In this document: piece by piece, positions 1-8,251 of the stretch
How positions within the stretch are numbered: the stretch's first letter is position 1
How the letters are laid out: every line of letters starts with the position of its first letter
Assembly (NCBI GenBank): GCA_019358985.1
Contig: JAHHIJ010000033.1
Location: 22,836-86,835 of the forward strand
Reading direction: 5' to 3'
DNA length: 64,000 nt
DNA from: Tolypothrix brevis GSE-NOS-MK-07-07A
GTDB lineage: Bacteria > Cyanobacteriota > Cyanobacteriia > Cyanobacteriales > Nostocaceae
Position numbers and translations under genes: made by a program
The notes under the pieces: model-generated
The model's database searches: none
Told to the model about the DNA's origin: nothing
What the model saw: only the letters and a program-made list of their open reading frames with translations

Positions 1-1021
1 GCAATTTGAGACTATATTTAATTCCATAATTGCCGTGAGCGCGATATGCGGTGTCAGGATAGCGTACCAACATCGGCGCACTTTGAATTTGGTTTGTTCC
101 TAAGCTACCACCCTTAACTGTACTCAAGGCGTAAGAAAAGGCTTGACCGGGTTGGGGAATAGTTAGATATTTAGCTTGGGGACGATCTACTAATAAAGCT
201 TTCCACTCAGAACCTTGGGCAACACCGGCGACACGACCATATATTATTGGTCTACCACTATTTGGCTCAGTGGGTATTTTATCACGGGGTCCGGCTAAAT
301 CACTATTATTGAGAAGATTTTGCCATTCTTGTAGAGAAGGCGATCGCTCGCTACCATCAGAATTTATCGGTGCAAACATCCCAAGGCTTGCCGCATAAAT
401 TGTACCACTACTTTGCAGATGTATCAATGTTGATCGACCATTTAAAGGCGGTGTCAATTCCTTGACGGGAATTGGCTGATTTAACAACATCTGACTTTGC
501 CCAGGCGGAATGACAAGTTGTGCTGGTAAAATTGCTTGTCGCAGTTTTCTGAGAATATCAGTCATTGCGCGATCGCCTGGACCTGCAAAAACTGTACCTA
601 AAGAATTATCAATAATAGATGGCAATTGTATAAACGGTGCATCTGGTTGACTTAAATAACTCGCTCCCCGTAAAACATTCACCTTCACCGATAGATCCGT
701 TGGGTTGTGCAGAATTATCCCTAAATATAATGTCCGCAAATTATCTGCGGGTTCAGCTCTGGCAATGTGATGAGCGAAAATATCAAATCTTCCCCGAAAA
801 GGAAAATTTAAGTGTGCCTGTGGTACTTTTTTCCCATTTTTTGGAAAGGTAGAAAGTAAAATCCCCTCCTTCAAAACTAATTCTGGACTATTACTGTTAA
901 ACACAGGCACATTATCTAACTGTCCGGGTAAAGGACGCACTTCTTGTTGTTGCACCACGAACTCAGGTTGCGCTGGGGGAATTGTTTGAGCGATGGGAAA
1001 AATTAGTAAAAAAGGCAACAT
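1..1021 (-). CDS. DUF3370 family exported protein (3' end cut by window edge)
   Basis: Read on the minus strand from an ATG at 1021, the frame stays open for 340 codons and leaves the window without a stop. The N-terminus MLPFLLIFPIAQT is a short hydrophobic stretch that looks like a signal peptide, followed by PPAQPEF. Segments such as VVQQQEVRPLPG and FDIFAHHIAR fit the cyanobacterial DUF3370 family as I remember it: exported proteins of unknown function. A TTG 33 bases upstream in frame is an alternative start, but the ATG puts the hydrophobic segment at the very N-terminus. The gene lies just downstream of, and on the same strand as, the C15-like peptidase, so co-transcription is possible. 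The family call rests on memory of conserved segments only. Confidence 0.7.
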   Translation of the reverse strand, partial: MLPFLLIFPIAQTIPPAQPEFVVQQQEVRPLPGQLDNVPVFNSNSPELVLKEGILLSTFPKNGKKVPQAHLNFPFRGRFDIFAHHIARAEPADNLRTLYLGIILHNPTDLSVKVNVLRGASYLSQPDAPFIQLPSIIDNSLGTVFAGPGDRAMTDILRKLRQAILPAQLVIPPGQSQMLLNQPIPVKELTPPLNGRSTLIHLQSSGTIYAASLGMFAPINSDGSERSPSLQEWQNLLNNSDLAGPRDKIPTEPNSGRPIIYGRVAGVAQGSEWKALLVDRPQAKYLTIPQPGQAFSYALSTVKGGSLGTNQIQSAPMLVRYPDTAYRAHGNYGIKYSLKL

Positions 1022-1060
1022 ATATCTATATATTTGTTCACTATCGAGACGCAACTGACT

Positions 1061-1573
1061 TTATAAAAGTGCCAGTTTGTTAACAATCAATAAGAAATCG
1101 GCAAAAATTCCCTCAAAATTTTCTTTAGTCAAAACGGGAACGTGGACAAAGATACAACCAATTATGAGTTGGTGTTGTCTCAAATAGTCCAAGACTGAAT
1201 AATAAACACCCTCGCAGACGAATTTGCCGCAGTCATCGCTAATCTCAATTGCGGTTGCTTCCTTGAGTAGTTGTTCTAAATCTACCGTTGTCTCCAAAAT
1301 ATTTTCTGCGTAACTGGCAATTCTTTCAACACTCAATTTTTTACGGCTTTCTGCCATGCCACAAAGGATGATGTAATTTGGTTGAATGACTTCGATTTTT
1401 GCCTCAACCTGAGAGCTGGCAAGCTTTACATCCACCGGCAAATGTCGCAAAAACGTCAAATTATAAGCAAGCGAGTGAAGTTTGCCGACTTCGATCAATA
1501 AATCATCGGAGGAATTTGACTGTTGATGAGGCAACCAAATGTCAAAAGAAGTTAATAGAATTCTTTTCTTCAT
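1061..1573 (-). CDS. Pyroglutamyl-peptidase I-like protein (peptidase family C15)
   Basis: At 170 residues this is short for C15 peptidases (about 200-215), which remove N-terminal pyroglutamate from peptides in the cytoplasm. The catalytic triad can be placed: Glu83 in SVERIA, Cys120 in CGKFVCEGVYY and His144 in IFVHVPVL. Each sits in the surroundings usual for the family (ERVA, YVCN, FIHVP). The N-terminus MKKRILLTSFDIWLPHQ matches the usual beta-strand start KILVTGFxPF, although the PFGG segment is changed. Activity on pyroglutamate is therefore plausible but not certain; cyanobacteria carry a divergent subfamily. The gene is divergent from hisH, with 58 bp between the two starts. Confidence 0.75.
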   Translation of the reverse strand: MKKRILLTSFDIWLPHQQSNSSDDLLIEVGKLHSLAYNLTFLRHLPVDVKLASSQVEAKIEVIQPNYIILCGMAESRKKLSVERIASYAENILETTVDLEQLLKEATAIEISDDCGKFVCEGVYYSVLDYLRQHQLIIGCIFVHVPVLTKENFEGIFADFLLIVNKLALL

Positions 1574-1631
1574 AACAAATCTTATTTAGAATATAAAAAG
1601 TCTCCCTAATAAATTTACAAGGAGCAAGTAA

Positions 1632-2267
1632 ATGCCGGTAATTGCAGTCATAGATTATGAGATGGGAAATTTGCATTCCGTCTGCAAAGGTTTGGAAAAA
1701 GCAGGAGCAACTCCGAAGATTACTCACTCTTCAAAAGATTTGCAACAAGCAGATGCAGTTATTTTGCCAGGAGTGGGAGCATTCGATCCCGCAATGCAAC
1801 ATATAAGAGCGCGTGGTTTAGAACAACCGATAAAAGAAGCGATCGCCAGCGGCAAACCTTTCTTAGGTATATGCTTAGGATTGCAAATCCTCTTTGAATC
1901 TAGCGAAGAAGGCAAACTACCAGGACTGGGAATTATTAAAGGAAAAGTGCGACGGTTTATTCACGAACCCGGAATTACTATTCCCCACATGGGTTGGAAT
2001 CAACTGCAATTGACTCAGCCAAAAAGTATTTTATGGGAACATTTGCCTTATCTGCCTTGGGTATATTTTGTCCATTCTTACTATGTTGACCCAATTGACC
2101 CCCAACTCCGCGCTGCCGTCGTTACCCACGGGAATCAAACTGTCACGGCAGCGATCGCTTACGATAATCTCATGGCAGTCCAATTCCATCCCGAAAAATC
2201 CTCTAATATAGGACTGCAAATCCTCTCTAATTTTGTTTCTCAAGTCCGCGAAAAAATTCCTGCATAA
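1632..2267 (+). CDS. hisH: Imidazole glycerol phosphate synthase glutaminase subunit HisH
   Basis: HisH hydrolyses glutamine and passes ammonia to HisF to make imidazole glycerol phosphate and AICAR in histidine synthesis. The 211 residues match the family's usual length. The class I glutamine amidotransferase triad is complete: the nucleophile Cys81 in GICLGLQILFE, and His186 and Glu188 in VQFHPEKS. The N-terminus IAVIDYEMGNLHSV is the typical HisH start. A ribosome site, AAGGAG, lies 8 bases upstream of the ATG. No other his gene is in the window, as is usual for cyanobacteria, where the pathway genes are dispersed. rsmD follows on the same strand after a short spacer. Confidence 0.96.
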   Translation: MPVIAVIDYEMGNLHSVCKGLEKAGATPKITHSSKDLQQADAVILPGVGAFDPAMQHIRARGLEQPIKEAIASGKPFLGICLGLQILFESSEEGKLPGLGIIKGKVRRFIHEPGITIPHMGWNQLQLTQPKSILWEHLPYLPWVYFVHSYYVDPIDPQLRAAVVTHGNQTVTAAIAYDNLMAVQFHPEKSSNIGLQILSNFVSQVREKIPA

Positions 2268-2346
2268 TATAAATGTGAGTTTTATGTTTAGTATCTAGTC
2301 ATTAGTCCTGATATCCATTGGGCTAATGACGAATGACCAATTAAAA

Positions 2347-2916
2347 ATGAGTCTGAGAATTTACGGGAATCGCCAGATAAAAACTTTACCTGGACAAGAC
2401 ACCCGACCCACGAGTGCGCGGGTACGGTCAGCAGTGTTTAATATTTGGCAGGGAGAAATAGCTGGTTGCCGCTGGCTGGATTTGTGCGCTGGTAGCGGTT
2501 CAATGGGCGCAGAAGCCTTATCTAGAGGAGCTAGCTTAGTAGTTGGTATTGAACAGTCGAGTCGAGCCTGTGCCATTATTCAACAAAACTGGCAGCAAGT
2601 ACAAAACGAAGATCAGGAATTTCAAGTGCTGCGGGGAGACGTATTGCAGCGCTTAAAAAACTTATCCGGAAAGCAATTTGATAAAATTTATTTTGATCCG
2701 CCTTATGCAAGCGGATTATATCAAGCAGTGTTAGAAGCGATCGCTTCTAGTCAGCTTTTAGATTCTAACGGCGAAATCGCAGCCGAACACAGCCCCCAAA
2801 ACTGGATAGCCCCAATAATTCCAGCCTGGGAAATATGCCGCGAGAAAGTTTATGGCAACACCGCTTTGACATTTTACAGGATTGGGGAGGGAGGGAGAGG
2901 GGGGAATCTTGACTAA
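2347..2916 (+). CDS. rsmD: 16S rRNA (guanine(966)-N(2))-methyltransferase RsmD
   Basis: RsmD uses S-adenosylmethionine to methylate G966 of 16S rRNA in the small ribosomal subunit. The protein has the SAM-binding motif LDLCAGSGSMGAEALSRGA and the catalytic DPPY motif in YFDPPYASG. The start SLRIYGNRQIKTLPG, followed by RPTSARVRSAVFNIW, is characteristic. I chose the ATG at 2347 rather than 2326: the first seven codons of the longer frame lie in an AGTCATT/ATGACGAATGACC repetitive spacer of the type found between cyanobacterial genes. The C-terminus ends in a Gly/Arg-rich tail (GEGGRGGNLD), coded by a purine-rich run that may be a repeat-derived extension. It converges with petG across a perfect palindrome. 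Confidence 0.92.
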   Translation: MSLRIYGNRQIKTLPGQDTRPTSARVRSAVFNIWQGEIAGCRWLDLCAGSGSMGAEALSRGASLVVGIEQSSRACAIIQQNWQQVQNEDQEFQVLRGDVLQRLKNLSGKQFDKIYFDPPYASGLYQAVLEAIASSQLLDSNGEIAAEHSPQNWIAPIIPAWEICREKVYGNTALTFYRIGEGGRGGNLD

Positions 2917-2922
2917 CCTCCT

Positions 2923-2950
2923 GTAGAGACGCGAAATTTCGCGTCTCTAC
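2923..2950. repeat. Perfect 28-bp palindrome of the GTAGAGACG family between rsmD and petG
   Basis: Each half is GTAGAGACGCGAAA, so the element is a perfect inverted repeat with no spacer. It starts 6 bases after the rsmD stop and ends 11 bases before the petG stop, so it separates two convergent genes and could end transcription in both directions. No T-run follows. The same outer GTAGAGACG/CGTCTCTAC arms recur many times in this window with different centres, which marks it as a dispersed repeat rather than a gene-specific signal. Confidence 0.85.
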
Positions 2951-2961
2951 AAATCACCAAT

Positions 2962-3075
2962 TTATAAGCCGAGCTGATCACCGCGTTTGAATTGCTCGTA
3001 AGCCTTATAAAACAAGCCAGCCAGGGTGACAACAATCAAACCAATAACAATGCCTGATAGTAGGGGTTCAACCAC
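2962..3075 (-). CDS. petG: Cytochrome b6f complex subunit PetG
   Basis: PetG is a single-helix subunit needed for assembly and stability of the thylakoid cytochrome b6f complex. The 37-residue product (M)[15 protein letters not shown]...GDQLGL has exactly the family's usual length. One membrane helix spans residues 5-24, followed by a short basic stromal tail (YEQFKRG). The frame is open further upstream, but the start is fixed at a GTG at 3075 by both homology and a GGAG ribosome site 9 bases before it; a longer reading would add an unrelated N-terminus. The gene is divergent from the c-type cytochrome gene, so two electron-transfer genes share a control region. Confidence 0.95.
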   Translation of the reverse strand: MVEPLLSGIVIGLIVVTLAGLFYKAYEQFKRGDQLGL

Positions 3076-3264
3076 TGTAAGTCTCCTATAATTAACGTTT
3101 TCTGCTTTTGATTCTACCAAATCGGGCATGAATCCCCAATGGAATTGCATTTTTGAGTGCCGAAAAAAATAACGAAACTTGAATTTGTGCTTGCAGACAC
3201 AATCAAGAACTTTTAAGCTATGTGTATGAAATGAAAAGTTTCTTATAGTTTTACGGCAAACCCT

Positions 3265-3639
3265 TTGGATAACCAGATTACTAAACCTGAAATTCTGATT
3301 CAGCGCATCGCTTTGTTTGCCGCAGCGATTCTGCTAGCAATCCTTTTGGGCATTTTTGCTGTTCGCACCCTTAGAGCGTCCGATCCTTATGTTAAGAGTG
3401 TTCTATCGCTGACAGGAGACCGAATCCAAGGACACGCGATCTTTCAAATAAACTGTGCAGGTTGTCACGGATTAGAAGGTTCTGGACGAGTGGGTCCGAG
3501 TTTGCAAGCTGTCTCCAAGCGAAAGTCACGTTATGGGCTGATTCACCAAGTAACCAGCGGTGACACCCCACCAATGCCAAAATTCAAGCCTAGCGTCAAA
3601 GAGATGGCGGATCTGTTGAACTATTTAGAGAGTCTTTGA
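3265..3639 (+). CDS. cytM: Membrane-anchored c-type cytochrome, probably cytochrome cM
   Basis: The 124 residues begin with a cytoplasmic stretch and a single uncleaved-looking membrane helix (about residues 14-34), followed by a small class I cytochrome c domain facing the lumen or periplasm. The haem site is CAGCH at residues 64-68. Met104 in [10 protein letters not shown] is the likely sixth ligand. Size, anchor and the GVGPSL-like segment ([17 protein letters not shown]) fit cyanobacterial CytM, implicated in respiratory and stress electron flow. The start is a TTG with no strong ribosome site; an in-frame stop at 3232 leaves little room for alternatives. Naming it CytM rather than another anchored cytochrome c is an inference. 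Confidence 0.78.
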   Translation: MDNQITKPEILIQRIALFAAAILLAILLGIFAVRTLRASDPYVKSVLSLTGDRIQGHAIFQINCAGCHGLEGSGRVGPSLQAVSKRKSRYGLIHQVTSGDTPPMPKFKPSVKEMADLLNYLESL

Positions 3640-3705
3640 GATTGGGGAATCGGGAGTTCCATTATTTCGATACAAATAAACCACTTGTGGATTTTTTGAG
3701 AGTAG

Positions 3706-3963
3706 ATGAAAGTTCGTGAAATTATTAAACTAATAGAAGCTGATGGTTGGTATCTTGCAAGAACTAGGGGAAGTCATCGCCAGTATAAACACACTGTAAA
3801 ATCAGGTTTGGTGACAGTTCCAGGAAAATTATCTGATGATTTAGCACCAGGAACCTTCAATAGCATTTTAAAACAAGCTCAATTAAAAGAGGATATAAAA
3901 AATAGCGAAGAAACACCGCAAACAGAAGAGAAAAAAGAAGAAGAAGAAGAAGAGGAAAAATAA
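3706..3963 (+). CDS. hicA: HicA family toxin (mRNA interferase) with acidic tail
   Basis: HicA toxins are small double-stranded-RNA-binding-fold proteins that cleave mRNA. Residues 1-62 are a full HicA domain: KVREIIKLIEADGWYLARTRGSHRQY has the conserved GSH with the catalytic His24, followed by VTVPGK. Residues 63-85 are an added low-complexity tail, rich in Glu and Lys and ending KKEEEEEEEK, which is not part of the usual 60-80 residue domain. The stop codon overlaps the hicB start as TAATG. The tail's coding bases (GAAGAAGAAGAAGAGGAAAA) place a purine-rich ribosome site for hicB inside the toxin gene. Regulation is expected to be by the HicB partner, with repression by the complex. Confidence 0.9.
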   Translation: MKVREIIKLIEADGWYLARTRGSHRQYKHTVKSGLVTVPGKLSDDLAPGTFNSILKQAQLKEDIKNSEETPQTEEKKEEEEEEEK

Positions 3964-4172
3964 TGCGCTACGCAATTGTGATTGAGAAAGCAGCAAACAA
4001 CTATTCAGCTTATGTACCAGATTTACCTGGATGTGTCGCTACTGGTGCAAATATTCAAGAGGTTAACCAGCAAATTAAAGAGGCGATCGCTTTTCATTTA
4101 GACGGATTGCGAGAAGAAGGATTACCGATTCCTGAGCCAACTACTTTGTGCGAATATGTGGAAGCTTGGTAA
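3963..4172 (+). CDS. hicB: HicB family antitoxin
   Basis: The 69-residue protein has the partial RNase H-like fold of HicB: YAIVIEKAANNYSAYVPDLPGC, then an amphipathic helix (EEVNQQIKEAIAFHL) and the typical ending LPIPEPT. It should bind and neutralise the HicA product encoded immediately upstream. The start ATG shares its A with the hicA stop, which suggests translational coupling. No extra C-terminal helix-turn-helix or ribbon-helix-helix domain is present, so DNA binding by this short form is doubtful. Confidence 0.9.
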   Translation: MRYAIVIEKAANNYSAYVPDLPGCVATGANIQEVNQQIKEAIAFHLDGLREEGLPIPEPTTLCEYVEAW

Positions 4173-4173
4173 A

Positions 4174-4203
4174 GAACCCCTTCCCGCTCTTCGTGGAGGG
4201 GTT
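4174..4203. terminator. Possible hairpin between hicB and the ABC exporter
   Basis: AACCCCTTCC and GGAGGGGTT can pair around a ten-base loop with one bulge, just after the hicB stop. There is no T-run, so it may be a dispersed repeat rather than an intrinsic terminator. Downstream, GCAAGAGGTCT at 4229 matches one arm of the inverted repeat seen intact at 50233-50343. Confidence 0.35.
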
Positions 4204-4240
4204 AGGGGTGGGGTATTAGGGAATGAGTGCAAGAGGTCTA

Positions 4241-5986
4241 TTATTTGCTAAACTGCTGGGCATAAAATCGCGCATAGCGACGCTCTAGCATTAATAATTC
4301 TTCGTGAGTGCCAGATTCGACAATTTGCCCGCGTTCGAGAACTAAAATGCGATCGCATCTTCTCACTGTCGATAACCGATGAGCGATAATAAATACAGTC
4401 CTGTCTGCCATTAATCTTTCTAGTGCTTCTTGTACCAAAGCTTCTGATTCTGAATCTAGCGCAGATGTCGCTTCGTCTAAAATCAAAATTCTCGGATTTC
4501 GCAAAACAGCACGAGCGATCGCTATTCTTTGTCTTTGTCCACCAGATAAATTTACCCCTCTTTCACCTACCCAAGTATCATAACCCTCAGGTAGTTGCTT
4601 AATAAATTGATGAGCGTTAGCAATTTTCGCTGCTTCTTCCACATCTTTCATCTCAAAAGCATCTTGTCCGAAAGCGATATTTTGGGCAATTGTCCCGGAA
4701 AACATGATAGTTTCTTGCGGAACTATGGCAATTTGACGCCGTAAACTATCTAGTGTCACATCACGAATATCAACACCATCAATTAAGATTTCACCAGCTT
4801 CAGGATCGTAAAAGCGCGGTAGAAGATTGACGAAAGTAGTTTTACCGGCACCAGAAGCACCAACTAAAGCGATCGCTTCTCCAGGTAGTGCTAACAAACT
4901 GATATCATTAATTACAGGTTCGCCTTTTTTGTAAGCAAAGGAAACATGAGAATATTCTACCTTACCGCTGACATCAGGTAGAGCGATGGCGTTATTCTTT
5001 TCCTCTACCGTTGGTTGAATTGCCAATAACTCAAAAACTCTGTCAACAGAAGCTTCACCCTGTTTAAATTCGTTGTAATTATTGGTAACATGACCAATGG
5101 GATCGATTAATAAAGCGCCTGCCGTTAAAAAGGCGACAAACTTATCAACCGTCAAATTACCTGTAGCAATTTGCCAACCACCGACGAAAAGTAAAATTAA
5201 GATACTAACAGCTTCTAAAAATCCGATGATGGGTATCTGAATTGCTTTGAGACGTTCCCCTGAGTACTTGGCTTTCATCGTACGATCAGCTTCTCGACTG
5301 AAGCGGGCAACTTCGTACTTCTCGGCTGCGAATGCTTGAATAATCCGAATGCCGCTGAAAACCTCCGTTAAAATTGCCGATAAATCAGATACATGACTTT
5401 GACTTTTCAGCGAATATATACGTAAACGTTCGCCAAACCAGCCAATTAAAACACCCATCAACGGCGCAACGATAATAATAGCTAAGGTTAATTGCCAATT
5501 TAACCAAATCATGTATATAGGAATTGCCACCAACTGCAAAATGCAGGGGATAAAGTCGTGAAAGAGTTTATGGACAACTTCCCCAACCCTGTCAACATCT
5601 TCAGTCATTCGATAAGATAAATCACCCGTTTTTGCAGTTTCAAAATAGCTGAGATTCAGCTTTTGCAAGTGAGTGTAGATATACTTGCGAAGATTAAAAG
5701 CGACTCTCAGAGCGGCTTTTGCCATGTAAATATCTTGCACAGACTGAAAAAAGCCTCTGACAAGAAATACTGTTGCTAGCATAGCAATTTCCAGTGCGAT
5801 CGCAGTTAAATTTCTCCCACCAAAGACACTTGCAAATTGACGCGCCAACGTAATCAGAGCTAAAGTTGCTAATACATATCCTAAAATGCCTATAAAACCC
5901 TTGACAATGTTCTGCCATTGGGGTCGAATGTAAGGTAAAAGTTGCCAGTAATTAGAGCGCGTTTTCAAGCTGTCACATCCACACAA
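4241..5986 (-). CDS. ABC transporter with fused permease and ATPase (MsbA/lipid exporter type)
   Basis: The 581-residue half-transporter has an N-terminal six-helix type IV exporter domain (about residues 25-310) and a C-terminal ATPase. Visible ATPase motifs are Walker A GASGAGKT (376-383), signature LSGGQ (480-484), Walker B LILDEATSALD (about 501-511) and the switch His536 in IIAHRLS. The architecture matches homodimeric MsbA-like exporters in the inner membrane, which move lipids, peptides or drugs; the substrate cannot be read from sequence. Cyanobacterial relatives include HepA-like exporters, but the genes next to it do not support that role. It converges with hicB, with a small hairpin in the gap. 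Confidence 0.9.
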   Translation of the reverse strand: MCGCDSLKTRSNYWQLLPYIRPQWQNIVKGFIGILGYVLATLALITLARQFASVFGGRNLTAIALEIAMLATVFLVRGFFQSVQDIYMAKAALRVAFNLRKYIYTHLQKLNLSYFETAKTGDLSYRMTEDVDRVGEVVHKLFHDFIPCILQLVAIPIYMIWLNWQLTLAIIIVAPLMGVLIGWFGERLRIYSLKSQSHVSDLSAILTEVFSGIRIIQAFAAEKYEVARFSREADRTMKAKYSGERLKAIQIPIIGFLEAVSILILLFVGGWQIATGNLTVDKFVAFLTAGALLIDPIGHVTNNYNEFKQGEASVDRVFELLAIQPTVEEKNNAIALPDVSGKVEYSHVSFAYKKGEPVINDISLLALPGEAIALVGASGAGKTTFVNLLPRFYDPEAGEILIDGVDIRDVTLDSLRRQIAIVPQETIMFSGTIAQNIAFGQDAFEMKDVEEAAKIANAHQFIKQLPEGYDTWVGERGVNLSGGQRQRIAIARAVLRNPRILILDEATSALDSESEALVQEALERLMADRTVFIIAHRLSTVRRCDRILVLERGQIVESGTHEELLMLERRYARFYAQQFSK

Positions 5987-6054
5987 ATACTTTCATTGTT
6001 TGACGCTATCAGCTTTTATGTAGTTTCACAAACCCAAAGTTCTCAAAATCCTCT

Positions 6055-6110
6055 TTAAACGCAGAGGAACACAGAGGTAAGCGCAGAGTGACGCAGAGTT
6101 TTTATGATAA
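6055..6110. repeat. Dispersed repeat (AACGCAGAGG...GACGCAGAGTTTTT)
   Basis: This non-coding stretch between the AI-2E permease and the ABC exporter reads as a chain of related words: AACGCAGAGGAACACAGAGG, then TAAGCGCAGAGTGACGCAGA, then GTTTTTATGATAAAT. The same string with a few differences occurs at 34250-34306 and inverted at 44541-44592, and a decayed relative is at 61421-61470. It appears to be an interspersed cyanobacterial repeat of unknown role. Confidence 0.75.
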
Positions 6111-6140
6111 ATCTTCGTCATCAACTTATAGAATATCATC

Positions 6141-7259
6141 TTAGTCCGCGCAGGCGGACTTTGTTTGTGTAGCCGCGACTTCAGTCGTCGGGTACTCTGA
6201 TTCTATATCATCTACTTTATGGAATCCCCCTGCAAGCCAGCTATCAGCGACATCTTTAATAAAACTGGCTAAGGGTATCGCGATTAATAAACCTAATAAT
6301 CCGCCTAATTTAGCACCTAACAATAAAGAAATTACCACCCACACGGGATTTAAACCAGTCAAATTACCCAAAATGCGGGGCGCAATAAAGTTAGAATTTA
6401 CTTGGTCGATGGCTACAGCAACGCCTAAAACTTCTACCCCTAACCAAAAATTTTGCAATGCTACCAAAAGACTGACTATACTGATACCGATTCCCGTACC
6501 AAAGGGAAACAAAGAGAAAAAGCCAATTACAATTCCGAAAAGTAAGGCTAAGGGAACTTGTAAAGCTAAAAAAACCAGAGTAATGACTACTCCCAGCACA
6601 GCGCCTAAGGTAGCCTGACCGATAAAATAATTGTGGAAATCTTCGCGCAACAATTGCCTTACTGGTATGCCAATGCGCGATGGTATCCATTGATAAAGTC
6701 CATCCCAGAGGCGATCGCCATTGTACACTAGATAGATAGTCAGCACTACTGCCAATAGCCCGTTGGCAACAATATTGATCGTATCTACAGCAAAGCCGAG
6801 AATTTGACCTGTAAAAGTTTGAAGTTGGCTAGATAATCGCTCAAGTACCTGGTTAACTAAACTACTTAAATTAAATGGTAGGTGCTGTTGATTTAATGCC
6901 CAATCTTGAAAAGCTTGCAGTTGTTCGGTTCCAGAATCAATCCAACTCGGCAAAATGTTGGCTAGTTCGTTGAGTTGTCCGAGAATTCGGGGAACTAAGG
7001 TGATACCCAAAGCTCCTAAAATTACCACACTCAACAACAAAACTACCACAATAGCTAAGTTGCGTTTTACTTTTTGCCGCTGTAAAAACTGAATTGGATA
7101 ATCCAAAACAAATGCTAGCAAAATTGCCGCAACAAAAACGCTTACCAAAGGTTGAAAATATTTTACAACCTGGATGAAGAGCCAACCGTTAAGAATGGCA
7201 AGGGGAAATGCCAATCCTAAACTTAACCATCGCGGCAGTTTGTTTGCTGTTTGCATCAT
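6141..7259 (-). CDS. AI-2E family transporter (PerM/TqsA-type permease)
   Basis: The 372-residue polytopic membrane protein has paired helices near the N-terminus (residues 15-60 and 66-90), a soluble amphipathic middle part, and a helix-rich C-terminal half with GQATLGAVLGVVITL and PFGTGIG. This pattern is typical of the AI-2 exporter superfamily, whose members export signal molecules or act as ion antiporters. Substrate unknown. The last 18 residues (about YPTTEVAATQTKSACAD) are encoded by a short palindromic dispersed repeat that also supplies the stop codon, so the native C-terminus has probably been replaced. The gene upstream on the same strand encodes a Nudix hydrolase, separated by a repetitive spacer. 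Confidence 0.88.
   Translation of the reverse strand: MMQTANKLPRWLSLGLAFPLAILNGWLFIQVVKYFQPLVSVFVAAILLAFVLDYPIQFLQRQKVKRNLAIVVVLLLSVVILGALGITLVPRILGQLNELANILPSWIDSGTEQLQAFQDWALNQQHLPFNLSSLVNQVLERLSSQLQTFTGQILGFAVDTINIVANGLLAVVLTIYLVYNGDRLWDGLYQWIPSRIGIPVRQLLREDFHNYFIGQATLGAVLGVVITLVFLALQVPLALLFGIVIGFFSLFPFGTGIGISIVSLLVALQNFWLGVEVLGVAVAIDQVNSNFIAPRILGNLTGLNPVWVVISLLLGAKLGGLLGLLIAIPLASFIKDVADSWLAGGFHKVDDIESEYPTTEVAATQTKSACAD
6142..6195. repeat. Palindromic repeat forming the 3' end of the AI-2E gene
   Basis: AGTCCGC-GCAG-GCGGACT is an inverted repeat, followed by TTTGTTTGTGTAGCCGCGAC and a second small palindrome, CGACTTCAGTCG. The same layout (hairpin, then TTCGTTCGTTTAGCC, then hairpin) occurs at 50275-50318 in a spacer. 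Here it is read as protein. Confidence 0.7.
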
Positions 7260-7263
7260 TGGG

Positions 7264-7383
7264 GAATTGATAAGAGTTAGTCGATGGTGGATAGTTGTTA
7301 ATTGTTAGTGGTTAGTTGATGGTTGATGGTTGATGGTTGGAGCGTTGGAGCGTTGTAAAAAAGAACCACTATCCACGCTCCAA
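7264..7383. repeat. Low-complexity GTTAG/GATGG spacer with inverted copy near 10.97 kb
   Basis: The spacer consists of tandem variants of GTTAGTTGATGGTTGATGG and a segment GTAAAAAAGAACCACTATCC followed by ACGCTCCAAC. That last part occurs inverted at about 10968-11001 after the DUF212 gene (TTGGAGCGTGGATAG...TTCTTTTTTGCAA). This is a dispersed repeat family, not a gene. Confidence 0.6.
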
Positions 7384-7821
7384 CTATCCATTAACCATTT
7401 TGATAAAATCCAGCATAATTCGCTGATGTATTATTCCTAGAGGTCTTACTTCGAGTGCGATCGCACTATAACAATTTCCCTGTAAAATATCTTCTGGTGT
7501 CAATAATCCCATATCCCAGCCTTCATTTAGAACCAGTTGATTGAATTCTACTTCTAGAGGTGCATAAAAGACATGACGGACTGCCCTTTCATCGGGATAA
7601 CAGCCAAACTCAGCAAATGTAGGTGGTAAATTATAGCCGATTTCTTCTAAAACTTCTCGCTTGACTGCTATATTTGGAGTTTCTCCGGCTTCGATGTGTC
7701 CACCAAACAACGCCCATTGACCAGGATAGGAAATATTGGGGATGTTGTCTCGCAATTGCATGAGAAACTTATCTTTTTGGTAGAGAATAGCGATCGCTAC
7801 TTGTCGCTGTTGATTAATCAT
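7384..7821 (-). CDS. Nudix hydrolase
   Basis: The 145-residue protein is a single Nudix domain, which cleaves a nucleoside diphosphate linked to another group with Mg2+ help. The Nudix box is complete: G41, E47, R55-E56, E59-E60 and G62 in GHIEAGETPNIAVKREVLEE. The start MINQQRQVAIAILYQKDKF is typical of MutT-like housecleaning or sugar-nucleotide enzymes. The substrate is not readable. It precedes the AI-2E gene on the same strand and follows a lipoprotein gene, with 20 bp between coding ends, so a loose operon is possible. Confidence 0.9.
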   Translation of the reverse strand: MINQQRQVAIAILYQKDKFLMQLRDNIPNISYPGQWALFGGHIEAGETPNIAVKREVLEEIGYNLPPTFAEFGCYPDERAVRHVFYAPLEVEFNQLVLNEGWDMGLLTPEDILQGNCYSAIALEVRPLGIIHQRIMLDFIKMVNG

Positions 7822-7841
7822 AAAATCTGAAGTAACTATAA

Positions 7842-8228
7842 TTATTCTTCCTCTAAATAAATTTCCCCAAACTCTTTGCCCCCTAAAGGGATACTTTGAT
7901 AATTAACTTTACCCTTGACTACTACTTGCTGTCCCTCTTTCCAACCAGTTTGCTTAGTTAAAACCCAGATTTTGCCAGTTGAGTCATTAATTTGATAAAC
8001 CTGCTGCTTGACAAGAGGAACTGATGAGTTTACCTTACCTTGAATGTAAACTGTAGCTTTCTCTTGCTGTGGTTTCAGTTCCCGAATCGGGGTAACATTG
8101 ACACCAATACTGAAGTTAACGCCGTTCAGTCCAGGCTGTCCGGAGTAACCACAACTAGATAAACCAAATAAGCAGACAAATGTCAACCCCCAGCAGTAGT
8201 AAAAACTAATTTTTTTTGTTTGTTGCAT
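7842..8228 (-). CDS. Hypothetical lipoprotein with OB-fold-like tail
   Basis: The 128 residues start with a basic N-terminus and a hydrophobic stretch ending in a lipobox, FGLSSC, so Cys26 is a likely lipidation site and the mature protein should be membrane-anchored on the periplasmic side. The C-terminal part ([39 protein letters not shown]) has the alternating beta pattern of nucleic-acid-binding-like OB folds, which in exported bacterial proteins often serve other roles. No specific family is recognised. The start is only 23 bp from the divergent folD start. Confidence 0.6.
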   Translation of the reverse strand: MQQTKKISFYYCWGLTFVCLFGLSSCGYSGQPGLNGVNFSIGVNVTPIRELKPQQEKATVYIQGKVNSSVPLVKQQVYQINDSTGKIWVLTKQTGWKEGQQVVVKGKVNYQSIPLGGKEFGEIYLEEE

Positions 8229-8251
8229 CAGAGCTATATGTTGAGGGAATT

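Noticed and set aside
637..852. Open frame of 71 codons on the plus strand
   Set aside because: It lies antisense inside the DUF3370 coding frame and has no protein-like pattern.
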